From NCBI GenBank assembly GCA_014218235.1, contig CM024756.1, forward strand, positions 70,128,015 to 70,192,014: a stretch of DNA of 64,000 bases, in the 5' to 3' direction. The translations under genes were made by a program, and so were the position numbers. Positions 22,667 through 35,830 of this stretch are shown one piece after another. This DNA is from Colocasia esculenta. Lineage: Eukaryota; Streptophyta; Magnoliopsida; Alismatales; Araceae. Positions within the stretch are counted from its first letter, which is position 1. Every line of letters begins with the position of its first letter. The notes under the pieces are model-generated. The model saw nothing but the letters and a program-made list of their open reading frames with translations, ran no database searches and was not told where the DNA came from.

Positions 22667-25600
22667 GGCGTCCAAAATCCCAAATAGAGATCTGATCGGC
22701 GTGCCGTTTACTCCGACACGACCGTGGGTGAAAGTGACGTGTGCGAACTGACGGAATCCGATTTGGATTCCCGAATGGGTTGGGCGTTGAAATGACGGAT
22801 CTAAAAAAACCAGAGTCTAAGGGTCAAAACATACAACCCGGGAGTCCAAAATCCCAATAGGATCTGATCGGTGTACCGTTCACTTCGACACGACCGGGTG
22901 GGTTAAATTGACATGTGCGAACTGACGGAATCCGATTTGGATTCCCTGATTGGTTGGGCGTTGAAATGACGGATCGAAAAAACCCAAGTCTGAACGGTCA
23001 AAACACACAACCCGGGGGTCCAAAATCCCAAATAGGGATCTGATAGGCGTGTGTTCACTCCGACACGACGGGGTGGGTTAATTGAAGTGTTGCGAACAGA
23101 CGGAATCCGATTTGGATTCCGGATTGGGTTGGGTGTTGAAATGACGGATCTAAAAAAACCCGAGTCAAAAGGGTCAAAACATACAACCCAGGGGTCCAAA
23201 ATCCAAAATAGGATCTGATCGGCGTGTCGTTCGCTCCGACACGACCGGTTGGTAAATTGACGTGTGCGAACTGACGGAATCAGATTGGATTCCCAGATTG
23301 GGTTCGAAGTTCAAATGACGGATCTAAAAAAAAACTTGTCTAAGGGTCAAAACACACACCTGGGGTCCAAAATCCCTAATAGGGATCTGATCGGCGTGCC
23401 GTTCACTCCGACACGACCAGTTGGGTGAAAGCAACGAGTGCGAACTGGCGGAATCCTATTTGGATTACGGATTGGGTTGGGCGTTGAAATGACGGATCTA
23501 AAAAATCCAACTCTAAGGGTTAAAACACACAACCCGGAGGTTCAAAATCCCAAATAGGATCTGATCGGCGTGCCATTTGCTCTGACACGACCGGGTGGGT
23601 GAAAGTGACTTGTGCGAACCGACAGAATCTGATCTGGATTCCGGATTGGGTTGGGCGTTGAAATGACGAATCTAAAAAACCCAAGTCTGAAGAGTCAAAC
23701 ACACAACCCGGAGATCCAAAATCCCAAATAGGGATCTGATCGGCGTGCCGTTTGCTCCGACACGACCGGGTGGTTTAAATTGACGTGTGCGAACTGACAG
23801 AATCCGATTTGGATTCCCGGATTGGGTTGGGCGTTGAAATGACGGATCTAAAAAAAAACCAAGTCTAAAGGGTCAAAACACACAACCCGGAGATCCAAAA
23901 TCCAAAATAGGGATCTGATCGGCGTGTCGTTTGCTCCGACACGACGGGGTGGGTAAAATTGACGTATGCAAACTGACGGATTCCGATTTGGATTCCCGGA
24001 TTTGTTGGGCATTGAAATGATGGATCTAAAAAAAACCCAAGTCTAAAGGGACAAGACATACAACCCGGGGTCCAAAATCCCAAATAGGGATCTGATCGCG
24101 TGCCGTTGGCTCCGACACGACCGGGTGGGTTAAATTGAGGTGTGCGAACTGACGGAATCCGATTTAGATTCCCAGATTGAGTTGGGCGTTGAAATGACAG
24201 ATCTAAAAAAAACTCATCTAAAGGGTCAAACACACATCTCGAGGGTCCAAAATCCAAATAGGGATCTGATCGGCGTGCTGTTTGCTCCGACACGACCGAG
24301 TGGGTGAAAGTGACGTGTGCGAACTGACGGAATCCGATTTGGATTCCCGGATGGGTTGGGCGTTGAAATGACGGATCTACAAAAACCCGAGTCTTAAGCG
24401 TCAAAACATACAACCGGGGGTCCAAAATCACAAATAGGGATCAGATCGGCGTGCCGTTTGGTCCAACACAACAAGTGGGTTAAATTGACATGTGCGAACT
24501 GACAGAATCCGATTTGGATTCCTAGATTGGGTTGGCGTTGAAATGACGGATCTAAAAAAAACCCAACCCTAAAGAGTCAAAACATACAACCTGGGGGTCC
24601 AAAATCCCAAATAGAGATCGGATCGGCGTGCCGTTTACTCCACACGACCGGGTGGGTGAAAGTGACGTGTGCGAACTGACGGAATCCGATTTGGATTCCC
24701 GGAATGGGTTGGGCGTTGAAATGACGGATCTAAAAAAGTCCGAGTCTAAAGGGTCAAACATACAACCCGGGGGTCAAAATCCCAAATAGGATCTGATCGG
24801 CGTACCGATAACTTCGACACGACCGGGTGGGTTAAATTATCGTGTGCGAACTGACGGAATCCGATTTGGATTCCCTGTTTGGGTTGGTCGTTGAAATGAC
24901 GGATCTAAAAAAACCAAAGTCTGAAGGGTCAAAACACACAACCTGGGGGTCCAAAATCCCAAATAGGGATCTGATAGGCGTGTATTCACTCCGACACGAC
25001 GGGGTGGGTTAAATTAACGTGTGCAAACAGACGGAATCCTATTTGGATTTCCGGATTGGGTGGGGTGTTGAAATGATGGATCTAAAAAAACCGAGTCTAA
25101 AGGGTCAAAAATACAACCCAGGGGTCCAAAATCCCAACTAGGGATCTGATCGGCGTGCTGTTCGCTCCGACACGACCGGGTGGTAAATTGACGTGTGCGA
25201 ACTGACGGAATCCGATTTGGATTCCCGAATTGGGTTTGTCGTTCAAATGACGGATCTAAAAAGACGGATCTAAAAAAAAACATCTCTAAAGGGTCAAAAC
25301 ACACAACCTGGGGGTCCAAAATCCCAAATAGGGATCTGATCGACGTGCCGTTCACTCCGACACGACTAGTTGGGTAAAAGCAACGTGTGCGAACTGACGG
25401 AATCCGATTTGGATTCGCGGATTGGGTTGGGCGTTGAAATGACGGATCTATAAAAAATCCAACTCTAAAGGGTCAAAACACACAACCCGGGGGTTCAAAA
25501 TCTCAGAAAGGGATCTGATCGAGGTGTCATTTGCTCCGACACGACCGGGTGGGTGAAAGTGACGTGTGCGAACTGACGGAATCCGATCTGGATTCCCGGA

Positions 25601-28600
25601 TTAGGTTGGGCGTTGAAATGACGGATCTAAAAAAACCCAAGTCTAAAGGGTCAAAACACACAACCCGGGGGTCCAAAATCCCAAATAGGGATTGATCGGC
25701 GTGCCATTTTCCCCGACACGATCGGGTGGGTTAAATCACGTGTGCGAACTGACAGAATCCGATTTAGATTCCTGGATGGGTTGGCGTTGAAATGACGGAT
25801 CTAAAAAAAACTCATGTCTGAAGGGTCAAAACACACAACACAAAGATCCAAAATCCCAATAGGGATCTGATCGGCGTGCTGTTTGCTTCGACACGACCGG
25901 GTGGGTTAAATTGACGTGTGCGAACTGACGGAATCCGATTTGGATTCCGGATTGGGTTGGGCATTGAATGATGGATCTAAAAAAAAACCAAGTCTAAAGG
26001 GTCAAAACATACAACCCGGGGGTCCAAAATCCCAAATAGGGATTGATCGGTGTGCCGTTGGTCCGACACGACCGGGTGGGTTAAATTGAGGTGTGCGAAC
26101 TGAAGGAATCCGATTTGGATTCCCAGATTGGGTTGGGCGTTGAAATGAAGGATCTAAAAAAAACTCAAATCTAAAGGGTCAAAACACACATCCCGGGGTC
26201 CAAATCCCAAATAGGGATTTGATCGGTGTGCCGTTTGCTCCGACACGACCGAGTGGGTGAAAGTGACGTGTGCGAACTAATGAAATCCGATTTGGATTCC
26301 CATATTGGGTTGGGCGTTGAAATGACGGATCTACAAAAACCTGAGTCTTAAGCGTCAAAACATACAACCGGGGGTCCAAACTCACAAATAGAGATCTGAT
26401 CGGCGTGCCGTTTTGTCCAACACAACCAGGTGGGTTAAATTGACATGTGCGAACTGACCGAATCCGATTGGATTCTAGATTGAGTTGGGCATTGAAATGA
26501 CGGATCTAAAAAAACCCAACCCTAAAGGGTCAAAACAGACAACCCGGGGTCCAAAATCCAAAATAGAGATCTGATCGGCGTGTCGTTTACTCCGACACGA
26601 CCGATGGTGAAAGTGACGTGTGCGAACTGACGGAATCCGATTTGGATTCCCGAAATGGGTTGGGCGTTGAAATGATGGATCTAAAAAACCCGAGTCTAAA
26701 GGGTCAAAACATACAACCCAGGGGTCCAAAATCCCAAATAGGGATCTGATCGGCGTACCGTTCACTTCAACACGACCGGGTGGGTTAAATTGACATGTGC
26801 GAACTGACGGAATCCGATTTGGATTCCCTGATTGGGTTGGGCGTTGAAATGACGGATCTAAAAAACCCAAGTCTGAAGGGTCAAAACACACAACCCGGGG
26901 GTCCAAAATCCCCAATAGGGATCTGATAGGCGTGTGTTCACTCCGACACCACAGGGTGGGTTAAATTGACGTGTGCGAATAGACGGAATCCGATTTGGAT
27001 TTCCGGATTGGGTTGGGTGTTGAAATGACAGATCTAAAAAAACCCGAGTCTAAAGGGTCAAAACATACAACCCAGGGGTCCAAAATACCAAATAGGGATC
27101 TGATCGGCGTGCGTCGCTCCGACACGACTGGGTGGTAATTGACGTGTGCGAATTGACGGAATCTGATTTGGATTCCCGGATTGGGTTCGGTGTTCAAATG
27201 AGGGATCTAAAAAAAAACTTGTCTAATGGGTCAAAACACAACCTGGGGGTCAAAAAACCAAAATAGGATCTGATTGGCATGCCGTTCACTCCGACACGAC
27301 CAGTTGGGTGAATGCGACGTGTGTGAACTGGCGGAATCCTATTTGGATTCGCGGATTGGGTTGGGCGTTGAAATGACGGATCTAAAAAAATCCAACTCTA
27401 AAGGGTCAAAACACACAACCGGGGGTTCAAAATCTCATAAACGGATCTGATCGACGTGCCATTTGCTCCGACACGACCGGGTGGGTGAAAGTGACGTGTG
27501 CGAATTGACGGAATCCGATCTGGATTCCCGGATTGGGTTGGGTGTTGAAATGACGGATCTAAAAAACCCAAGTCTAAAGGGTCAAAACACACAACCCGGG
27601 GTCCAAAATCCCAAATAGGGATGATCGGCGTGCCATTTGCTCCGACACGATCGGGTGGGTTAAATTCACATGTGCGAACTGACAGAATCCGATTTGGATT
27701 CCTGGATTGGGTTGGGCGTTGAATGACGGATCTAAAAAAAACTCAAGTTTGTAGGGTCAAAACACACAACCCAGAGATCCAAAATCCCAATAGGGATCTG
27801 ATCGGCGTGCCGTTGCTCCGACACGACCGGGTGGGTTAAATTGACGTGTGCGAACTGACGGAATCCGATTTGGATTCCCGGATTGGGTTGGGCATTGAAA
27901 GACGGATCTAAAAAAAACCCAAGTCTAAGGGTCAAAACATACAACCCGGGGGTCCAAAATCCAAATAGGGATCTGATCGGCGTGTCGTTGGCTCCGATAC
28001 GACGGGTGGGTTAAATTGAGGTGTGCGAACTGACGGAATCCGATTTGGACTCCCAGATTGGGTTGCGCGTTGAAATGACGGATCTAAAAAAAACTCAAGT
28101 CTAAAGGGTCAAAACACACATCCCGACGGTCCAAAATCCCAAATAGGGATCTGATCGGCGTGCCGTTTGCTCCGACACGACCGAGTGGGTGAAAGTGACG
28201 TGTGCGAACTGACGGAATCCGATTTGGATTCCCGGAATGGGTTGGGCGTTGAAATGACGGATCTAAAAAAACCCAAGTCTAAAGCGTCAAACACACGACC
28301 GGGGGTCCATATCCCAAATAGGGATCTGATCGGCGTACGTTCACTTCGACACGACCGGGTGGGTTAACTTGACATGTGCGAACTGACGGAATCCGATTTG
28401 GATTCCCTGATTGGGTTGGGCGTTGAAATGACGGATCTAAAAAAACGCAAGTCTGAAGGGTCAAAACACACAACCCGGGGTCCAAATCCCAAATAGGGAT
28501 CTGATAGGCGTGTGTTCACTCCGACACGACGGGGTGGGTTAAATTGACGTGTGCGAACAGACGGAATCCGATTTGGATTTCCGGATTGGGTTGAGTGTTG

Positions 28601-31127
28601 AAATGATGGATCTAAAAAACCCGAGTCTAATGGGTCAAAACATACAACCCAGGGGTCCAAAATCCAAATAGGGATCTGGTCGGTGTGCGGTCGCCCGACA
28701 CGACCGGGTGGTAAATTGACGTGTACGAACTGACGGAATCTGATTTGGATTCCCGGATGGGTTCGGCATTCAAATGACGGATCTAGAAAACAACTTGTCT
28801 AAAGGGTCAAAAAACACAACCTGGGGGTCCAAAATCCCAAATAGGGATCTGATCGGCATGTCGTTCACTCCGACATGACCAGTGGGTGAAAGCAATGTGT
28901 GCGAACTGGAGGAATCCTATTTGGATTCCAGATTGGGTTGGGCGTTGAATGACGGATCTAAAAAAATCCAACTCTAAAGGGTCAAAACACACAACCCGGG
29001 GGTCAAAATCCCAAATAGGGATCTGATCGGCGTGACATTTTCTCCGACACGACTGGGTGGGTGAAAGTGGACGTGTGCGAACTGACGGAATCCAATCTGG
29101 ATTCCCGGATGGGTTGGGCGTTCAAATGACGAATCTAAAAAAACCCAAGTCTAAAGGGTCAAAACACACAACCCGGGGTCCAAATTCCTAAATAGGGATC
29201 TGATTGGCATGGCATTTGCTCCGACACGACCGGTGGGTAAAATTGACATGTGCGAACTGACGGAATCCGATTTGGATTCCCGGATTGGGTTGGGCATTGA
29301 AATGACGGATCTAAAAAAAACCCAAGTCTAAAGGGTCAAAACATACAACCCGGGGGTCCAAAATCCCAAATAGGGATCTGATCGCGTGCCGTTGGCTCCG
29401 ACACGACCGCGTGGGTTAAATTGAGGTGTGCGAATTGACGGAATCCGATTTGGATTCCCAGAGTCGGTTGGGCGTTGAAATGACGGATCTAAAAAAAACT
29501 CAAGTCTAAAGGTCAAAACACACGTCCCGGGGCTCCAAAATCCAATAGGGATCTGATTCGGCGTGCCGTTTGCTTCGACACGACCGAGTGGGTGAAAGTG
29601 ACTTGTGCGAACTGATGGAATCCGATTTGGATCCGGATTGGGTTGGGCGTTGAAATGATGGATCAAAAAACCCGAGTCTTAAGCGTCAAAACATACAACC
29701 CGGGGGTCCAATTCACAAATAGGGATCTGATCGGTGTGCCGTTTGGTCCAACACAACCAAGTGGGTTAAGTTGACAAGTGCGAACTGACGGAATCCGATT
29801 TGGATTCCTAGATTGGGTTGGGCGTTAAAATGATGGATCTAAAAAAAACCCCACTCTAAAGGGTCAAAACATACAACCCAGGGTCCAAAATCCCAAATAG
29901 AGATCTAATCGGCGTGCTGTTTACTCCGACACGACCGGGTGGGTGAAGTGACATGTGCGAACTGACGGAATCCAACTTGGATTCCCGGATTGGGTTGGGC
30001 GTTGAATGATGGATCTACAAAAACCCGAGTCTTAAGCGTCAAAACATACAACCCGGGGGTCCAAATTCACAAATAGGGATCTGATCGGTGTGCCGTTGGT
30101 CCAACACAACCAGGTGGGTTAAGTTGACAAGTGCGAACTGACGGAATCCGATTTGGATTCCTAGATTGGGTTGGGCGTTGAAATGACGGATCTAAAAAAA
30201 ACCCAACTCTAAAGGGTCAAAACATACAACCCAGGGTCCAAAATCCCAAATAGAGATCTAATCGGCGTGCTGTTACTCCGACACGACCGTGTGGGTGAAA
30301 GTGACATGTGCAAACTGACGGAATCCAATTTGGATTCCCGGAATGGGTGGGCGTTGAAATGACGGATCTAAAAAACCCGAGTCTAAAGGGTCAAAACATA
30401 CAACCCGGGGGTCCAAAATCCCAATTAGGGCTGATCGGCGTACCGTTCACTTCGACACGATCGGGTGGTTAAATTGACATGTGCGAACTGACGGAATCCG
30501 ATTTGGATTCCCTGATTGGTTGGGCGTTGAAATGACGGAGCTAAAAAAACCCAAGTCTGAAGGGTCAAAACACACAACCTGGGGGTCCAAAATCCCAAAT
30601 AGGGATCTGATAGGCGTGTGTTCACTCCGACACGACGGGGTGGGTTAAATTGGCGTGTGCGAACAGACGGAATCCGATTTGGATTTCCGGATTGGGTTGG
30701 GTGTTGAAACGACGGATCTAAAAAAACCCGAGTGAAAGGGTCAAAACATACAACCCAGGGGTCCAAAATCCCAACTAGGGATCTGATCGGCGTGTCGTTC
30801 GCTCCGACACGACCGGGTGGTAAATTGACGTGTGCGAACTGACGGAATCCGATTTGGATTCCCGGATTGGTTCGGCGTTCAAATGACGGATCTAAAAAAA
30901 AACTTGTATAAAGGGTCAAAACACACAACCTGGGGGTCCAAAATCCCAAATAGGGTCTGATCGGCGTGTCGTTCACTCCGACACGACCAGTTGGGTGAAA
31001 GCAACGAGTGCGAACTGGCGGAATCCTATTTGGATTCCCGGATTGGTTGGGCGTTGAAATGACGGATCTAAAAAAATCCAACTCTAAAGGGTTAAAACAC
31101 ACAACCCGGGGGTTCAAAATCCCAAAT
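22667..31127 (+). repeat. 178-bp satellite array, block 2
   Basis: About 48 further monomers of the same family and orientation as block 1. The TTAAGCGTC monomer class is spaced at the 11-mer interval (24,398 and 26,352, 1,954 bp apart). After about 28 kb the order is less regular. There is a slippage duplication of GACGGATCTAAAAA near 25,245-25,275 and a two-monomer duplication at 29.7-30.4 kb. The block ends in mid-monomer at CCCAAATAG where LINE sequence begins. No gene is seen. Confidence 0.98.
29671..30370 (+). repeat. Two-monomer tandem duplication in block 2
   Basis: 29,671-30,023 is repeated by 30,024-about 30,370. Both copies carry the rare GTCCAATTCACAAATAGG, TTAAGTTGACAAGTGCG and GAGATCTAATCGGCGTGCTG. 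The offset is 353 bp, two monomers. Confidence 0.85.
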
Positions 31128-32625
31128 AGTAGAGGGAATAGAATTATCTTCTAGGCTGATTTAAAGAGGCTTTTGATTCGGTCAATAGATCTCTTATCTA
31201 CCACATGCTGCATAGAATGAACTTCCCTAATGGCTACATTCAGTGGATTAAGAATTGCATTGAGACTCCCAAGTTTTCCATCTTGTTTAATGGTTCCCCG
31301 ATTGGCTTCTTCAGTATAGTAGCAATGGCATTAGACAAGGGGATCCATTATCCCTTATCTTTTCACTATTGCTATGGAAGGTCTGACTTGTTTATTGGAC
31401 ATGGCAGTTCATAATGGTCAGCTCAAAGTTCCTCAGCTAGAACAACTCACATTTCCCACACTATCTTTGCAGATGATCTCATGATTTTCTTGCAGAATGA
31501 CTATCCTTCAGTTCAAAAGCTTGCAGAAAATTTAGAGAAGTTTGGTGAGACTTCGGGACTCTACCTTAATCACAACAAAAGTAAAGTTTATGTGCGTGCT
31601 GGGATTCAAGGAAAAGAAACATCACAGCTTGTTTGAAGGTGGAAGAGGGTTCTCTTCCTTGTCCTTATCTGGGTCTTCCTCTTGTCTCTTTGGTATTAGG
31701 AAAGTTCATTGTCAGCCTATTATTGAAAAAATTCAAATCAGATTGAATGCTTGGAAAACCAGATTTTTATCTAAAGCAGTAGGCTTGAGCTTATTCGTTC
31801 TGTGCTCCAATCTTACGCTATCTACTAGTCTAATGCTTTTCTTTTACCTGCTGGTCTGATTCATGAGATAGATAAAATGCTCTGCAATTTTTTCTGGAAT
31901 GGTCATGGTGATGGAAAGAGTATCCACATGGTTAACTGGTGAAGATTTGTACTCCAAAGGACGAAGGAGGTTTGTCCTTGAGAAAGCTAAAAGATTGGAA
32001 CAAAGCTTGTATGATAAAGCAAATCTGGGATGTCCTGAAAAATGCTGAAACCCTTTGGATTAAATGGATTCATAGCAATATTGGCAAAACAAACATTTGG
32101 TTGGCTAAATCTAGACCTTATCACTCTGCTGCTTGGAAATGTATTCTTAAAGCTAGAGACTGGATCAGCCAGCACATTTCCTATACTATTTCTAATGGCA
32201 GGTCCACCAGTATGGGTATGATCCTTGGCTTCAAGGAAATAGTATTCATCAAGTTTATGGTGACAGGATTAGACAAGATCTGGGTGCTCCTAAAGAGATC
32301 ACTGTTTCGGAGTTCATTCATCAAAGTCATTGGAGTCTCCCCAGGCCACTTCTGCTGATATGATTGCTCTCTGGCCTCTCATTCGGGTTGTTCCTCTTTG
32401 TAATATATGGCTGATGAGATAAAGTGGATTCATGATCGTGGGAAATTTAGTGTTACTTCTGCTTGGAATCACATTAGAGATAAGCAGCCTCATTGGTCTC
32501 ATTACAAGTGGGTCTGGGATAGCCCACCTCTCCCAAGCATTCGCTTTGTACTTGGCAAGCCATTTACAATAAGCTTCCACTATTGATAATCTTCAAAAGA
32601 AAGGTTATTCTCTTTCTAATAGATG
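31128..32625 (+). pseudogene. LINE reverse transcriptase fragment (plant L1-like)
   Basis: C-terminal two thirds of a LINE ORF2. Recognisable pieces in order: AFDSVN (RT motif A region, about 31,168), FPNGYIQWIKNCIETPKFSI, a frameshifted RQGDPLS region, IFADDLMIF (catalytic YADD-like motif C, about 31,464-31,490), LNHNKSK, LNAWKTRFLSKA, then LCNFFWNGHGDGKSIH, KICTPKDEGGLSLRKLKDWNKA and FSVTSAWNHIRDK...WVWDSPPLPSIRFV. The last is the zf-RVT region at about 32,440-32,560. Endonuclease and the N-terminal RT are absent, cut off at the satellite junction. The 3' end is cut by a T-tract where minus-strand sequence begins. Multiple frameshifts and stops make it inactive. Confidence 0.9.
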
Positions 32626-33866
32626 TTTTTTTTTTTTTTGAGGTTTTGTCTCCAAACCTTTTTCGAAGACTTGGGACCTGAAGTGCATTCTCCACCGCCA
32701 TGTCCGAAGGAGTTGCATTCTTTGCATATCGTCGGCTTCCATTCATACTCCACATCAAGAACATTGAATGAACCATCTGATTCATTATGGAGATCTCCTC
32801 AGAAATGCAGCACCCACATCCACTAACACCCCGACCCTGGAAAATTGCAATCGCTTTCTCGTGGCAGTCAGAGAATCCATGTGCAGCGGACGGCCTAAGA
32901 GACGACTAGCTTGCTTAGTCCCTGAGATGTCCACCACAGCAGGGGAAGACCCGGAAAGCGCACCCAAACAGGAATGTTATAGAGAGATTCTTTCTCCATT
33001 TGAAGCTCAGGAGTCCATCTTCGAAGAACTAGGGGTGCCCACGAATGCACCAGAGCCATCAAGAACAGCCTTCATTTCTTCCTGATTGAAGACAACCAAG
33101 AAGAACCCTCCATTGTGCATAAGAAGCTCCATGTCTCCCTTAGGACGCCATAATTACGAATGTATGAAAGAAGCGCTGTGTTATATGCTTCATAACTATA
33201 CAATATCCCATGAGAGCGAACCTCCAAGCGTCTTGGAGTTCCTTTGCATCATCACCATCGAACATTGCATATTTCTTCTCCTCAATGCATGCTGGTTCAA
33301 TAAACTCTAACGTACCTTCCTTGGCTGATGAACCTCTCCACCGCTTCCTCCAAACAATGATGCCCAAGGTCTTCGAGCAAGAGAGACTCTAGATCGAGAT
33401 CTTCCAGAATGATCCCTACGCTGAGAGGGGCGCCCTCTGGGTACAAGTCTGGGTAGAGTAGGGGGATCACTTTGTGGGAGGATGCTCTCAGAGGAAGCTT
33501 CATCCCGTAGTGATCTCAGAGCTGACGGAAGCACTTGGAGGAGAACTCCATGCGCCCCCAAGGGGCTAACCCCACGAGACCCCCCAGCAGAACACCAAAA
33601 TCCCAGCGCTTCTCTCTCTAGAATCGCCTAGAGAGAGAGACTCTGTTAATATCTTTCCTTAGGTATAGATATGCCGTGATGTAAATTGCCATCTTGCAAA
33701 TCTGTGGGGGCCACATGATCTGCAGCCATATTTTGTTTTGAAGCGTGTACAGTAGAAGAGATTTATTTCCACTTTCTTTAGGTTGCCTTTGCCTTTCTAT
33801 TTCACCGCCAATAGCAGAAGAATCTGCCATCATCTGCATGCAATGAACATGGGGAACGCCACCATC
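32626..33866 (-). pseudogene. DUF4283/CCHC retroelement fragment, left copy
   Basis: Read on the minus strand. It carries a RRPWASLFGG segment, then LEFIEPACIEEKKYAMFDGDDAKELQDAWRFALMGYC at about 33,300-33,190, the DUF4283 domain found in plant LINE ORF1 and related proteins. Then follow the SRLLGRPLHMDS region and, near the 3' end, a degenerate CCHC knuckle at about 32,740-32,690. The minus-strand 3' end coincides with T14 on the plus strand (32,626-32,639), which reads as a poly(A) tail. That implies retroposition into the LINE fragment. The part at 33,650-33,866 has no domain I recognise. Frameshifts and stops interrupt it. It is roughly 80% similar by eye to 36,029-37,112. Confidence 0.75.
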
Positions 33867-34148
33867 TGTTGCCCAGTTGACGAGCCCAGAGGGGGTTGAA
33901 TGGGTCTTTAAAATTAATCTAGAAGATACCGGTAAGTAAAAACATTCACACAAACGTTCTTCGATGGAGGTTAGTAACTGTTAGTTCAAATAACAATCAC
34001 ACAAGGAAAGCAAACACACGACACAAAGAATTATCCTGTTTAGACATCCTTTCCTTAGGAGTCCTACGTCCAGTCCCTGAGCAACAACTCAGGATTTCAC
34101 TAGATAGGATACAGTTCCCCTAAGGACGCTACAACACCCAGCTCAGCT

Positions 34149-34268
34149 GGTCTTCCTTCACACCCGAAGGAAATACCACCCTGGATACCCCACCAGGTCT
34201 TCCTTCACAACCGAAGGGAATAGCACCCTGGATACCACTAGGTCTTCCTTCACAACCGAAGGAAACAA
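34149..34268. repeat. 46-bp repeat, about 2.5 copies, inside the solo LTR
   Basis: GGTCTTCCTTCACA begins units at 34,149, 34,196 and 34,241 (spacing 47 and 45 bp), each followed by CCGAAGG and, in the first two, CACCCTGGATACC. No function is evident. Confidence 0.9.
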
Positions 34269-35034
34269 CACAAGAGAAGGAAATGTTTTCAAGCCCCTAG
34301 ACCAAGCTTTTGACAAGACAAGATCTGAAGCAAAAAGCACTAAGAGCAAAGAATCTAAGCTTAGCACACTCTCAGAACTACACAAGCTCTCTCAAGATTT
34401 TCACTACAGAGTGGAGAGCAAAGAGCGAAAACAAGTGGGATGAAGTTCTTGGCTCTAGAAATCTTTCAGAAGATTTGAAAGCTTGATCAAGTTGATCTGT
34501 CGTTGTGTCAATTGGTGTTTTTTTATCTTCTAAACTTCTGACTTGTATTTATATCTCCAGTTTGAAATTCGCCCGTTGAAGTAACCGTTGTCTCTTAGAT
34601 TGTAGTCGTTAGACTGCTTGACACTTGGAAGCTTCAATAATCTTTTATCCATTTGAGCACACAAAGAGATAATATCTTCTGCCGTCTGTATGGTCCAACA
34701 TTGTATGACAAAACGTCTTTAGGACCCTGCATAATTAAATGCTAGAATAGTAGACAGCTAGGCTGTCTTTAGTTGTCAGTAAACATTGATAATATTCACC
34801 AAATAGCAATGCCAAATAGTTTCTTCTAAAAGATTTGACAGGATATGCACGATAATGGATAATATCATCTGTATGCATGCAGAGGTACGTTCAGATCTCA
34901 TAAATGCAGGAGTGTCAGAGAGATATATACGTGGACTTAGACTATATGACTTATGAAATAAGATAAATGTCAAGTCGATGTAAGATATGAAATCGATGGC
35001 TATATGACTTATGAAATCGTTATGATTAAGTCAT

Positions 35035-35830
35035 TCTAACCAAGTCGTTATGAGCCACAGCAAATCGTTGCATTCACAGAAGAAATCGTTATAAGCACTT
35101 AACAAATCGTTACCGAATGCAAGTCATTGTGTTCTGTAAAGAATCATTATGGAAAGCAAGTCGTTGTGTTCACTGAAGAAATCATTGTGAAACACTTAAC
35201 AAATCGTTATGGAAAGCAAGTCGTTGTGTTCACTGAAGAAATCATTGTGAAACACTTAACAAATCGTTATGGAAAGCAAGTCGTTGTGTTCACTGAAGAA
35301 ATCATTGTGAAACACTTAACAATCGTTATGGAAAGCAAGTCGTTGTGTTCACTGAAGAAATCGTTGTGAAACACTTAACAAATCATTATGGAAAGCAAGT
35401 CGTTATGAGCGCTAGAGAAATCGTTGCACGAAGAAAATCGTTATGAGTGCTAAAGAAATCGTTATGATTACTTAAGAAATCGTTGCGGTGAGAAAGTCGT
35501 TGCGAGTTCCAAAGAAATCGTTACGGCGAGCAAGTCGTTGCAAGTTCTAAAGAAATCATTACGGCGATCAAGTCGTTGCGAGTTCTAAAGAAATCGTTAC
35601 GAAGACTTATAGAATCGTTACGGCGAGCAAGTCGTTGCGAGTTCTAAAGAAATCGTTACGATGACTTATAGAATCGTTACGGCGAGCAAGTCGTTGCGAG
35701 TTCTAAAGAAATCGTTACGATGACTTATAGAATCGTTACATAATCAACTTGTTTGAAACAACATGACTTTCCAGTCTTACAAGGAAATCGTTAAAAACAC
35801 TTATGAAATCGTTATGACTTTTAACAGAAG
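35035..35830. repeat. LTR minisatellite, 59-60-bp units
   Basis: On the plus strand, AAATCGTTATGG...AAGTCGTTGTG...AAATCATTGTG repeats with a 60-bp period at about 35,143-35,400. A related 59-bp unit with TCGTTACGGCGAGCAAG repeats at about 35,500-35,740. The common core is AATCGTT or AGTCGTT about every 20 bp. It occupies the same LTR position as the array at 62,925-63,680, which is in the opposite orientation. Confidence 0.92.

Noticed and set aside
30425..31117. 230-codon minus-strand open frame within the satellite, and dozens of 60-190-codon frames like it
   Set aside because: They all encode the same drifting peptides (RSVISTPNPI, RVVCFDPLDL and similar) because they read through tandem monomers. 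Frame length depends on local indels, and no start, domain or codon bias supports a gene.
35035..35830. CRISPR-like array of short repeats
   Set aside because: Units are contiguous tandem repeats with no unique spacers, inside a plant LTR.
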